The translations under genes were made by a program, and so were the position numbers. 64,000 nucleotides of DNA from Neopestalotiopsis rosae (taxonomy: Eukaryota > Ascomycota > Sordariomycetes > Amphisphaeriales > Sporocadaceae). Of the stretch, positions 22,660 to 33,260 are shown piece by piece (position 1 is the stretch's first letter; each line of letters opens with the position of its first letter). The notes below the pieces were generated by a model, which was given only the letters and a program-made list of their open reading frames with translations, ran no database searches and was not told where the DNA came from. The stretch lies in contig JALGAS010000010.1 of assembly GCA_023078685.1 (NCBI GenBank), forward strand, positions 186,001 to 250,000, written 5' to 3'.

Positions 22660-24783
22660 ATGAAACAGTACAGCCCTACACTATTAAGCCTTTTGGCTGC
22701 ATCTGCATCTATATCGCCAGTGTCTGCCTTCTGGCGTATGACATGTGGAGTGATTCAGACCGGTCGTGTCGATCCCATAGTCAGTCCCGGCGCCGTAGCC
22801 GGCCACGCACATAAAGTCTCGGGTGCCAGCAACTTTTACTTCAACGAGACTTTTGCGTCTCTCGCCGCGTCGCAATGCACTTCATGCGAGATCCAGGCTG
22901 ACAAGTCCATCTACTGGACGCCTCAGCTGTACTATCAGCATGGCAATGGAACCTTTCAAGAGGTCCCCAACGGAGGCCATGTTGTTTATTACCTTGGCCG
23001 AGGAGACCAGAGGGCCAATATTGAGCCCTTCCCTCCGGGGTTCAAGATGCTGTCTGGAGACAGTGGTGCCAGATCCAACGACACTATCACCATGACGTAC
23101 AACACCAGCTCGGTCCGGGGACGTCTTCAATCTGATCGCGTGAGCTTTGCTTGCTTGGATAGCACCGGACCCTACCCCGAGCAGAATTACATGTGGCGAA
23201 CAGACTGTGACAATGGTATGCGAGCACAAATACAATTCCAGTCGTGTTGGGACGGTCGCGACTATCAGCCGGACATGAGCCACGTAGCGTACATGTCGCA
23301 GATCGATAATGGCGTCTGCCCTCCAACTCATCCTCGCGTTCTCCCTCACTTGTTCTTTGAGGTTCTCTACGGAGTCAATGACATCAACAAGACTCCCGGT
23401 GGTAAATTCGTTTTTGCCAATGGCGATACCACGGGTTTCGGCTTCCACGGAGACTTTATGAATGGCTGGGATGCAACAACCTTGTCAGATGCTGTCCAAC
23501 AATGTGTCAACAATGACAACATCAATGGCCAAATCTCCTTGTGCCCTCCCTTGGCCAAGTCGCAGACGCCCTATTATAGTACCAACTGCCCAGAGAGACC
23601 GCCGCTGGTGAATGAAGCAGTTCACGGCTTGCTGGACAAGCTACCTGGCTGTAACAATGTGACCAGCGGACCAGCACGTGCCCCTCAAGGCATCTGCCCG
23701 ACGCAGCCATCGACAAACGCACTGCCCAACGATTCAGGCGCAACCCAATTTGACCCGTCCGCAGGTACCCGGCTATCTGCTTCGTCACCGTGGGCGTATG
23801 TCGGCTGTGCTGCCGAGGGAAACCAGAGGACCTTGTCCGGCTACTCGTTCTCGTCTTCCAACATGACCATTGATTATTGCACATCCACCTGCAAGAACAA
23901 GGGTTATCCGCTCGCGGGTCTCGAGTACTCTAAAGAGTGCTACTGTGCTGCATCACTTCCGAGCGGAGCATCCTACACGGACAGCTCTACTTGCGCCTCG
24001 ACGGCCAAGATGTCATGCGCCGGCAACGCGACGCAGTGGTGTGGTGCGCCTTCATTACTCACCGTCTGGAACGACACCTCCTTCTCCGTCCCATCTTCAG
24101 GATCCGGCGGCTCCACGCTAGGTCCCGCCAACGGCACGGCCGTCTACAACGGATGCTACACCGACTCCAGCGGCCAGCGCCTCCTGAACAAGGACTCGTA
24201 CGCCAACAGCAGCGTGACGGTGGACCAGTGCGTGGCGTACTGCCAGTCCAACAACTACGCCTTTGCCGGTCTCGAGTACGCCGGTGAGTGCTACTGCGGC
24301 AACACGGCGCCGCCCGCCGCCCAGGCCGCGCCCGAGTCGAGCTGCAACATGCCGTGCAAGGGCAACACGGCGCAGATGTGCGGCGGGTCCAGCCGCTTAT
24401 CCGTCTACAACAATACTCTATACGCGCCCACGTCCAGCCCAGCAACGGTCCAGGTCGGCGGTAAAGCCGCATACAACTACGCGGCCTGCTACGTCGAGGG
24501 CACGTCGGGCCGGGCGCTGGGCGGGACCGCCAGCGCCAGCGCCAGCACGTCCAACAACCAGATGAGCGTCGAGACCTGCGCGTCCTTTTGCTCCGGCGCC
24601 GGCTTCAAGTACATGGGCGTCGAGTACGGCCGCGAGTGCTACTGCAACAATGGCGGGCCCATCAACGGCGCGGTTGTGGCGGCCAGCGAGGCAGATTGCT
24701 CCATGACTTGCCAGGGCAACAATACCGAGTGGTGTGGAGGGCGATCGAGGATCAATATTTACAAGAGCGTGAGTTTGATGTGA
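22660..24783 (+). CDS. Secreted DUF1996 protein with three WSC domains
   Basis: An intronless protein of 707 residues from the ATG at 22660. The frame stays open upstream, but that ATG starts a clear signal peptide (MKQYSPTLLSLLAASASISPVSA, split here as 23 residues at most) and upstream codons would bury it. DUF1996 covers about residues 35-300 (from RVDPIVSPGAVAGHAHKVSG, with HVAYMSQIDNGVCPPTHP). Three WSC domains follow at about 365-460, 490-585 and 605-705, each with eight-Cys spacing (C-x-ECYC, MxCxGN-x-WCGG). WSC modules bind carbohydrate, and DUF1996 has no proven activity that I can name. No GPI or membrane segment follows, so the product should be secreted or wall-bound. N-glycosylation sequons are many. 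Confidence 0.92.
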   Translation: MKQYSPTLLSLLAASASISPVSAFWRMTCGVIQTGRVDPIVSPGAVAGHAHKVSGASNFYFNETFASLAASQCTSCEIQADKSIYWTPQLYYQHGNGTFQEVPNGGHVVYYLGRGDQRANIEPFPPGFKMLSGDSGARSNDTITMTYNTSSVRGRLQSDRVSFACLDSTGPYPEQNYMWRTDCDNGMRAQIQFQSCWDGRDYQPDMSHVAYMSQIDNGVCPPTHPRVLPHLFFEVLYGVNDINKTPGGKFVFANGDTTGFGFHGDFMNGWDATTLSDAVQQCVNNDNINGQISLCPPLAKSQTPYYSTNCPERPPLVNEAVHGLLDKLPGCNNVTSGPARAPQGICPTQPSTNALPNDSGATQFDPSAGTRLSASSPWAYVGCAAEGNQRTLSGYSFSSSNMTIDYCTSTCKNKGYPLAGLEYSKECYCAASLPSGASYTDSSTCASTAKMSCAGNATQWCGAPSLLTVWNDTSFSVPSSGSGGSTLGPANGTAVYNGCYTDSSGQRLLNKDSYANSSVTVDQCVAYCQSNNYAFAGLEYAGECYCGNTAPPAAQAAPESSCNMPCKGNTAQMCGGSSRLSVYNNTLYAPTSSPATVQVGGKAAYNYAACYVEGTSGRALGGTASASASTSNNQMSVETCASFCSGAGFKYMGVEYGRECYCNNGGPINGAVVAASEADCSMTCQGNNTEWCGGRSRINIYKSVSLM

Positions 24784-26526
24784 GGGGGTTTTCTTTTTCT
24801 TTGCGACAAGCAGGTTTACTGCCATGAGATATGATCAATGCCTGTCCTTTTTTATGTTTACGACAAATGATGTACGCCGGATGATGAGAATGAGCAACGA
24901 GCTATTTCACATGATGAGCTCTATGAACTTGACTACAAAGATATAATTAGCTAATATAATACCACGTTCCTTTCATGGCTCTTGCAAAGGTGTTTGTTGT
25001 GTAGATCTTCTCGTGTCATTTGAAGGTGAGAATCAAGTAAACAAACACGCGGTTTCAGTAGCGGTTGAGCTCTGACTGTCGTCATCGCCTTGGGTTGGGA
25101 TCTGCCTCCATGAATCGCAAAATGACGAAAGACAAGGATGACTTGCCCATCCGTGCAGGCTGTCAAGTCTCTTGGCTGCGGGAATATAATTACCAGGGGC
25201 GGTTTTGGTTAGGCTGGCAGGCAGGCAGGCAGAGGCAGGTCAGACAAGACCTCAAGGTGATCCCCTGCTAGTGGTTCACGAGGTCATCCTCGGCAAATTA
25301 GTTGCTCTGCAGCCCTAGCGGAATGCAATTCAGCCCTGTAATCAAGAGGCTGCGAGAGTTTGTCCGCTCAGACGCTGGATAGGAGCTGAAACAGATCAAG
25401 CAGCGAGAATTGTAAGACAACCGAATAAAGAAAAAGGAAATAAAAATGAAAGAACTCGAGCTGTAGAGACGGTAACCTAACGCTCTAGCCTGGCATTTAG
25501 AACTTGGCTAAGGCCAAGATCCCTGTTGATTTGGCCGGCACCTTGTAAACTCTATTCAAGCAGCCCCGGATGCTTCTTTCACGGAATACTGCCTTGACTG
25601 CTTTCCCATTTTGTTCTGGGAGTGGAGTCAGTAATCCGAACTCCAGAAACTCCGGACAATGATGACGCCGTTCGAGCCGGCTCTCGCTCCAGCGATCATG
25701 CTGGAAGATGGTTCGGGATAGATCGCGATCTTGCCTTACCTGGAGTCAACAGAGATCAAAGGCTTCGCCGGCGCTTGGGATAGGTCTCCATCCAGAGAAT
25801 CTCATCCCAGGGGGCTGGAATCCCATTACTGCATCGACAGAGTTTCCGAATATTGGGATATGGAAAATGGTGGTGTATGGGGAATTCAATTTGTAGTATA
25901 TCTCGCCAATCTCCAATTTCGCGAGAGAATGGACGAACCATGAGATCGGGCTTTCCGATATGAGGATGAGAAGAGCGCAAACAAAGAAAAGCTGTCAGAA
26001 GATGCCAAACGTCATTGCCGAAGCCAAGCCCCAATCTGACTGGACGCGCAGGTCCATGTTAAGGTCCGTCCGGTAGCTATACTAGCGGCTATCTACGAAT
26101 AGGCGGGCGTAGGCGGGCGTAGGCGGGCCATTAGGTTTTGCGGGGTACATAACCCGCAAAGAAGAGACCAGCCATTCGTGGGGGGCCTGGGGTTTGAGGA
26201 TAGAGCTTGAATATGCACGATGATGACTGCATACCAAGCGCCCAGACGTACCCCTCGGTGGTTATTGGATCACTGCGAGAATTTAAGAGAAGGTGTAGAT
26301 CGCTGGCGCCAAGAAGGGGCCCGGGTGAGGCGAGAGACGAAGACGAGGCGATGCCAAAACTAGACACATACAAGCATGCCAACCCCGGTCGTGTGACATT
26401 AGAGACGCTCTCTTTCAACGGCCTTTATATATATCATAGGGCGCCTCTCACCTTGATACCGCTGGTTTTCCTGGTTCATGGGATAAGGTGAATCTTAGAA
26501 TATTCAAGGTATCACTCGCAAACAAC
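24784..26526. other. Intergenic, WSC-protein 3' side and transporter promoter
   Basis: No gene is supported in these 1743 bp. Simple repeats are seen: GGCAGGCAGGCAG near 25217-25231, and a 10-bp unit (GTAGGCGGGC type) repeated three times at about 26099-26130, some 400 bp before the sugar transporter. Open frames at 25708-26034 and 26131-26491 overlap on both strands and match no family. Confidence 0.45.
26424..26434 (+). promoter_or_regulatory. TATA-like element of the sugar transporter
   Basis: TTTATATATAT lies about 93-103 bp upstream of the transporter ATG at 26527, a usual position for a fungal TATA box. The call rests on sequence and spacing alone. Confidence 0.45.
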
Positions 26527-28584
26527 ATGGCGGCTAGGAAACCTTACTTTGGTATGAAGGGTGCATGGCTCACCTTCTGGGTGACGGTTGCATGCGCGAC
26601 CGACATGACACTATTCGGGTAAGCCAACTACGACATCACAAGTGCACAGCTGTATCTAACGTACTCTTTCAAGATATGATCAGGGTGTCTTTGGCGGCGT
26701 CATTGTAACGCCCGACTTCCTCGACCTGCTGGGCATCGCCGACGATGCCAAACTGCAAAGTACCGTCACGGCCATTTACGATGTGGGCTGCTTCTTTGGC
26801 GCCATCTCCACCATTTGGATCGGCGAGGCGCTCGGCCGCAAAAAGACCATTCTGCTCGGCACCACCATCATGAGCATCGGTGCCATTCTCCAAATCGCCG
26901 CCTTTGGTGTGCCGCAAATGATTGTCGGCCGTATCATCGCCGGCATTGGCAACGGCATCAACACATCCACAGCTCCCGTCTGGCAGGGCGAGACCTCGAA
27001 GGCCAGCTGGCGCGGCAAGCTGATTGTTATTGAAATGATTTGCAACATTTTCGGATTCATGCTCAGTACGTATCACCTTTGGACTATGGGTTTTCCTTGA
27101 TCTACTATTCAAGGATATAAGAGAAACAACTCAGCTTTGCTAATGCTCAGACAGGCAATTGGGTCACTTTCGGTCTGTCATACGTATCCGGCTCTGTAGC
27201 ATGGCGTCTACCGCTGGCTGTGCAATTTATCTTCATCTTCATCCTCTATGCCACAGTTCCGTGGTTGCCTGAAAGTCCTCGGTATGTCCCTCCAATGATT
27301 AACATACTTCGTTTCTATCTTGCTAACCAATCTTACACAGTTGGCTCATCGCCAAGGGACGAGTGGATGAGGCCGATGTTATTCTGGCAGATCTCGAATC
27401 TCTTGAACCTGAAGATGCGCTCATCGTTACACAGTCGAAAGATATCCAATGGGCTGTTGATTACGAGAGAAAGAACACAGTACCGTGGTCGCAGCTGCTT
27501 CGAGGCAAGACTGGTCCCAACGGCGGCACTTCGACTATCAGACGACTCATTCTTGGTATGGGAGCCCAAGCTATGCAACAGTTTTCTGGTATCAACGTCA
27601 CATCTGTAAGTAAAGTCAAGGAATCTTGAACACAAGGCCGCAGCAGCGAGCGACTCTCTGCTTCCAGGCACAATGAATGGATTACTAACTTACACCCTAC
27701 TTGTTAGTACTATCTACCACTTGTACTCATTCAATCCGTCGGACTCGATGAAAAACTAGCACGATTGCTCGCAGCTTGCAATTCCGTATCATATCTACTC
27801 TTCAGCACAATCGGTATTCCCAATGTAGAAAGATGGGGTCGAAGAAAGATGATGATGTGTAAGCACCAACTTGATCAGCTGCGCGGACTTAGACTAATGG
27901 AAAACAGATGCGGCGACCGGTCAGGCATTTTGTTATCTGATCATTACCATTTGTATCAGATACAGTGAAGACCCCGGCACTGGTACAACGGCAAACGTGC
28001 AGTGGGCCAAGGCTTCTATTGCCTTCTTCTTCCTCTACTATGTGTTCTTCGGTATTGGCTGGCAAGGTATGGTTTATTTCCAAAGTTCGTGTCGTCGCTT
28101 TTGCTAATTCATGACAACAGGTGTCCCGTGGCTCTATCCCACAGAAATCAACAGTTTGAGCATGCGAACCAAGGGTGCCGCCCTCGGCACAGCCACCAAC
28201 TGGATTGTCAACTTCATGGTCGTCGAAATCACACCTGTGGGCATTGCATCCATCGGCTGGCGCTTCTATATTATCTGGACCGTCTTCAATGCGTCCTTTG
28301 TGCCTATCGTCTACCTATTCTACCCCGAAACGGCGGGCCGCACCCTCGAAGACGTCGACCGTTTCTTTCAGGAGAACCAAGACATTCTCGTGTTCAAAGA
28401 CCCCGATGCCAAGTCTTCGAAGCGTCCAGAGCGTTACATTAGTCTGGAGAGGGATGAGATGAGGCGGAATAGCTCTATTAGGCCTGCTGATCTGCATGCG
28501 GTATTGAATCGCCAGAGTGTGGCTGATAGGGCAAACAGCGATGCCAAGGATGAAGAGAAGGGTTCCACTCACCACGCCGAATAA
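26527..28584 (+). CDS. MFS sugar transporter (sugar porter family)
   Basis: A twelve-helix hexose or disaccharide importer of the plasma membrane. Seven exons join in frame: 26527-26618, 26674-27065, 27155-27281, 27341-27605, 27708-27858, 27908-28066 and 28121-28584, giving 549 residues. Sugar-porter marks in order: GYDQGVFGG after helix 1, GRKKTIL in loop 2-3, the PESPRWL motif (completed only by the exon 3/4 join), QQFSGINVTSYY in helix 7, ERWGRRKM in loop 8-9, and PETAGRTLEDVDRFF after helix 12. The cytosolic tail is acidic and polar. Substrate cannot be told from sequence. The N terminus is short (about 18 residues before helix 1), which is common in this group. Confidence 0.93.
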
Positions 28585-29879
28585 TTTGTAGATTATTCTT
28601 GGATGACAAGCAAAAGATGAGGCATCAGCACTGGTTATCTCTGAGAAAGACAAGAAGAAAGTAGTCAATCGATCATGTACGACGTTCCATCGAGGCCCCA
28701 TATTGCCCATCTTCGTCCACGTCTCGTGTTCTGTCGTTCAAGGTGGGGGGCCTAAAAAGTCCAAGAATAATATACTGATATGGGCTGGGATGAAACAGGA
28801 AGACTCTTGGATACCAGGCTGCATTTAATTGGCATTTAAGCAAAATGATATTTCGGTGATTATGCCGTACAAGGCTGCCATTCTTCACGCCAACTCGGTA
28901 ATCAAGAGAAGCGAGCGCTTCTCTGGCCTAAAGGCCGAGATGGTTGACTCTATTCAGGGATCCAAAATTTGCGGTCGAGGTCAATCGCCATGAGTTCCTT
29001 CGTAGCTCGGCTGAGGTTGTGGCACCATGTTTGTGCATCACCCTTCAGGAGTTGCAGAAGACTTGAGGCGATGAGCTGCTGGCACTCGAGGAGACCGATG
29101 ACATGGTCACGCACTGCTTCCAGTCCATTTGTTCAATACAGTTGATGTCCTTTCCCAGTGCTGCGATAAGAATAATGAGACGCTCTCAACGTACTGGGTC
29201 ATAGTTGGAAATCGATTGAAATTCCCAGTCAAATCGCACTGGGTCATATGTTAGCCCATAATTCCATAGTGAGGAAAATCTGAACTGAAGTAAAGCGAAA
29301 GATCCTTCATGATCACATGGTAAGCCAGGCGCCTCTTCGTTCTGCCCAACGAATAAGCGGCTGAGGTGGGGGCAGAATATGCTGCTGCGACTCTGCTCTC
29401 ATCAAGAATCGGAAGTAGTAGAATTGGTATGTGTTCGTGATGAAAAAGAAATTTTTGCGCATGCCTCAAATTTGTGATCGAGTAGCTGGAGACTGTTGCC
29501 AATTGAGCAATTCGAGCACCCTTAGTGAGAAAGAATTTCCGGTTGATGGCGATACTGGAGGGCAATACGACGGCACTGCCACACGATTGTGGACGAAATG
29601 CAACCACTCTGCAACGACCCCTCTTTCGGTCCCTATTTCCGTCTCACTCGCTTATCTCACGTGGAAATTAATCATACAATGCTTTGACCTAAAGAACGAT
29701 ACTTCACCAAAATCGCGCCTAGAACGACTTTGGATTCAGTACCTACAGCGGTGAGTTACACTTGATTCTTGTGATATTAGTCTTTTCCTCGTATCATAGG
29801 CTTGCGCAGAGGTGCCTTTGAGAGCCGCCCTCCCATCGTTCAGACAACGCCAAGATATCGTGCGGGCTCAGTTTCGGCG
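28585..29879. other. Intergenic, transporter 3' side and upstream of orphan membrane protein
   Basis: No gene is firmly supported in these 1295 bp. An open plus-strand frame at 29431-29754 ends at a good-looking GTGAGT donor (29751) facing a CATAG acceptor (ending 29799), but joining them brings a stop after six codons, so it does not extend the next gene. An unrecognised 5' exon remains possible. Confidence 0.4.
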
Positions 29880-31772
29880 ATGCCACAGGATAATACATAC
29901 CCTACCGAGTCATACGATCCCCTGTCCACCTTTGGCTCTGATGTGAAGCAGAGCTCTGAGAGGAGGAGGCCTGAGGAGGAGGAGGCTCAACGTGCCAGTC
30001 TAGGGGGTTCGAGGGCCCGCTTGGCTTCCCTCAATCCTCGGATATCCCACGAGAAGCCAGCAAGCCTGTACCGGAGATCCTCGGCACGACTTTCTTTTCT
30101 TAATCTAAAGGATGAAACGGAGAAGGAGCTTCAAGCAGAATCAAAAAGCCTTGCGAAGGAAAAGAATGTCTCCAGCACACGGGGGCTTTCCAATTATACT
30201 GTGCAAATCGGTCCACGCCACCTCGAAGACGGATGGGTCGGGAAAGTCCTCTCAACCGACAGGAGATCTGGAGAAGAAAATTCGAATTCAATTCTAGAAA
30301 CGATAATCGGCGGATTCGGCCAGAAGTTTGGGCTAGGACTTGGGAGCCGCAAGGGACAGGCTTCTACTTTCCGAACGGTTGCTGGCCAGAATATCCATGT
30401 AAACTTCAGAGAGACAGAAGATATAAATCAAGGAACACCTACGAATTTTGAGCAAGAAACGATCGGCCTCTCTAAGACGGAAGAGGGCACGGGATCGCTA
30501 CACCATCCTTGGATTGCTGCAGTCTGGTATTGGCTCATGGCGGTGCTAGACCCACCACCAGAAGGGGCTTATAGAGCAACATATACATGCGTAAGTTAGG
30601 AATGGCCTACTGATAGAGTCCAATGTATACTCATGGATTGAAACGTATAGGAATGCGGTGAACTTTCCTACATGGATCTTGAGGAATTGGTGCCAGGAAG
30701 AGCAGCCGAGCTGGAAAAAGAGATCAGAAAAGAGGCACACTTAATTCGGTGTCATGTTCCTAACAGTAGTATTTCGCCAAGTAACAATATCCAAACACCA
30801 GCCCCGGCTCATCTGGCTACCTCGAACCTGTCACACCATGGTGGCCAGGGAGCACCAATTCAAGGTCTTCCTACCAGGAGCGAGGGGTCACAAAGTTCCG
30901 ACATTGCAAACGCTTCAGTCCAGGCATCAGCAGCGGGCAACGCAAATACAGCACTCAAGTATCTGTTACTTTGTGTGAATACTAAGCACGGCCTGGTGAA
31001 GCTTGAACATATTGATGTGTCAACTCTTACGAACGATCGTTACCTGTTCGACGAGATCAGAGATGTTTACAAGGCCGCGAGACGAGGTCACGACTGGGAT
31101 TTAACAACGCTAATTCCAGGCAGAGGCAAGATCCCGAAATGGACCATTGCATTGATTTCAATGATCTTTCCTCATAACATCAAATTTCCCAACTGGACGA
31201 TTGGCCCTCTTCAAGACTGTAGACTGTTTGTTCCACGAAAGATGGAGTTTGTCAAGGTAAGCACTATCTCACCAGTCAAGCCTAATTGTTGATAGCTAAA
31301 CGCCCTGCTTGCTTAGTTTGAATTGATGCCCGTACTGGAGGAAATATGTGCTGGCGCCATCGAGAAACCAGAGGTGCCAGGCGCGGAGGAAGTTGAAGTG
31401 AAGAAAACCTACCAATGCAATCTGACCGAGGCGCAGGTGAAAGTTCTGAGTATCCCCATTCACATGCTCCTCGTGAAAGGCCCGCATTATGATATGTTTT
31501 GGTGGAAGAAGTTCCCTAAGAAGCTTGATAGCCCGCTTACCTACATAACGAACTCATACTGTCCTGGATGGGGCATCCTCGTAGAGGAGGGATGGAACAG
31601 ACGCCTTGTCCTTTTTCTTTGTTTCCTGGCTACGGTGGTGTTTACCATATTTGTGATATTGTATAGCGTGTTCACAAATGACGGTTCGACTGGTGCTGGA
31701 ATTGGTTCGTTCATGATGGCTATTCTTACACTGTACTGCACGCTGAGGTATGAGCAGTGGAAAGAGCAATGA
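29880..31772 (+). CDS. Uncharacterised fungal protein with C-terminal membrane segments
   Basis: I do not recognise a characterised family. Exons 29880-30590, 30651-31256 and 31317-31772 join in frame to 590 residues, with GTAAGT and GTAAGC donors. The first 200 residues are polar and low in complexity. A Cys-containing motif at the exon 1/2 join (YTCECGELSYMDLEELVPG) resembles a motif I recall from lineage-expanded hypothetical fungal proteins (CxCG followed by a D/E-x-L-x-PG stretch). A predicted globular part follows (PIHMLLVKGPHYDMFWWKK region). Two hydrophobic helices end the protein at about 535-558 (LVLFLCFLATVVFTIFVILYSVF) and 566-583. No signal peptide is seen, so it may be tail-anchored. 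The 5' end is uncertain: the frame is open upstream of the first ATG. Confidence 0.7.
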
Positions 31773-31989
31773 ACTCAGTCATTTTCGTGTTCAACTCTCA
31801 CAGCATCTTAGTTTATCATAGCGCTCAAGATAATTCTATGAGGTCCAAAATTATGATTTATCCAGAATATTATGATTCAGCGAGTTCAAAACTTTATTCT
31901 TTTATAAATTTAAGCAACGTATAATTAGTTATACTCTCAACTCTGCATTTGCACTTGCATCTGCACCGGTACAGGCATACACACCTACA

Positions 31990-32323
31990 TAGCGATCCAT
32001 GAGATGAAGAGACGCAAAGTCTGCCCCATGATGAAAAGGTCAAATTGGTCAAGGACGCAATGACCAATGTGTGGACCACTGAGCAAATGGTCAGATCACA
32101 TCCGGAAATCGACTTTGCGCAAGATCTCGACCTAGTTGATCCGAGCCAGGAGAAGCTGCAATTGAATCCTTCAAATCCAGATTTCACTGTTATGCACCAT
32201 CAGCTCGCTGATGCATATTGGATCTTCCAACGACTGCAAAGTGTTCTTAGAGGTGTTATTCTCGCGAACAAAATCGGCACTGGTGAGACTCTTATGGCAT
32301 TCATTATTATAATCCTAAACTAG
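31990..32323 (+). pseudogene. Relic of an SNF2-like helicase N-terminal segment
   Basis: A 93-codon frame (about 32045-32323) with an upstream in-frame tail resembles the start of fungal SNF2-type ATPases: an EMV-like lead, DFAQDLDLVDPS, then HHQLADAYWIFQRLQSVLRG and VILANKIGTGETLMAF. The last part matches the DEMGxGKT P-loop, but the invariant Lys reads Glu (GTGET). Motifs II-VI are absent, and the frame stops in AT-rich sequence. It has no plausible start and no downstream exons. I call it a dead fragment; the match is from memory of the family. Confidence 0.6.
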
Positions 32324-33260
32324 TAGGAGTTTTGGTATAATATATTTTCTTTTACGCGTTTCTTTTTCATTTTTGCTAAAATTTTTTTAATATTTATTCT
32401 ATTAGATATATAGAAGGAAATAGGAAAAATAGCTAACACCTGCAATTCCCCCTGATGTCCGAACGCTTGGCAGACTTGCAGTGCCTGTGGTTGCCAAATT
32501 GATCGTATGCATCGTAGTCTGCGTTGAAGACCTTCATTTCAACGCGCATGATGGAATATGCCACGTAAAGACATTAGAAATGAACACCTAGTACTTGAAT
32601 TGCTGAAAATTGCACGATTGAGTGCCGCTGGAGCGAATAACTTTCGGGCGGTTTTGCTTTGGGCGTCATGGTTGAGGAGAACGATTTGAACATGTGACAT
32701 GGTGAGTTGTCGGACTAGCGTGTGAAGCAATATCAATACATGACCTGCAAATCATATCAATTGAAGCCGTCCAGTTACGTGGTTGAGCGGCGCAATCACC
32801 ATCAAAGATCATTTTGGATCCTTCTGGATGACATCCTGGTTCAAGTTGCATGTGGCCCCGTTATTTGGCAGGACGGAACGGAGGATTATTACAAACGGAT
32901 CCTCCCGTCAGCTGGCTGAATTCGCCTTACTATTGTTGTGCTGCTATTTTCCATTACCCAACTTACTATAATGCTGACCCGAGAGTAATGACTTATCTGA
33001 GCCTTCAATCCTCTTTCACCACAAACGTCTGCGGCCGGCGTATTCGAGCTCTGCAGTTCTTCATCCTACAATTTTAACAATCACTGCACAAGATAATACA
33101 ATGGAGATGAGATTTGAACTAGGAAATCAACCAGACACCGGTCTGAGGAGGATAAATAGCGGCGCTTGGCACATTCATTGAGCCTCTTTTCTCGGCATCA
33201 CTATTCAAGCTTGGCGCGCATTACTTTCCTTTATACTGAGAGCTTGGCAATACCATAGCC
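32324..33260. other. AT-rich intergenic tract and amine oxidase promoter
   Basis: The first 130 bp (32324-32440) are strongly AT-rich with T and A runs, next to the helicase relic, as seen in decayed repeats. The rest is unremarkable. ATAAATA at 33152-33158 lies about 105 bp before the amine oxidase start and is a fair TATA candidate. Confidence 0.5.

Noticed and set aside
29431..29754. Possible first exon of the orphan membrane protein
   Set aside because: It ends at a good donor, but joining it to the nearby acceptor meets a stop codon after six codons.
33081..33130. tRNA-like B-box (GATTTGAACT on the plus strand)
   Set aside because: No acceptor stem, anticodon arm or D-arm could be folded around it; other TTCGA matches also failed.
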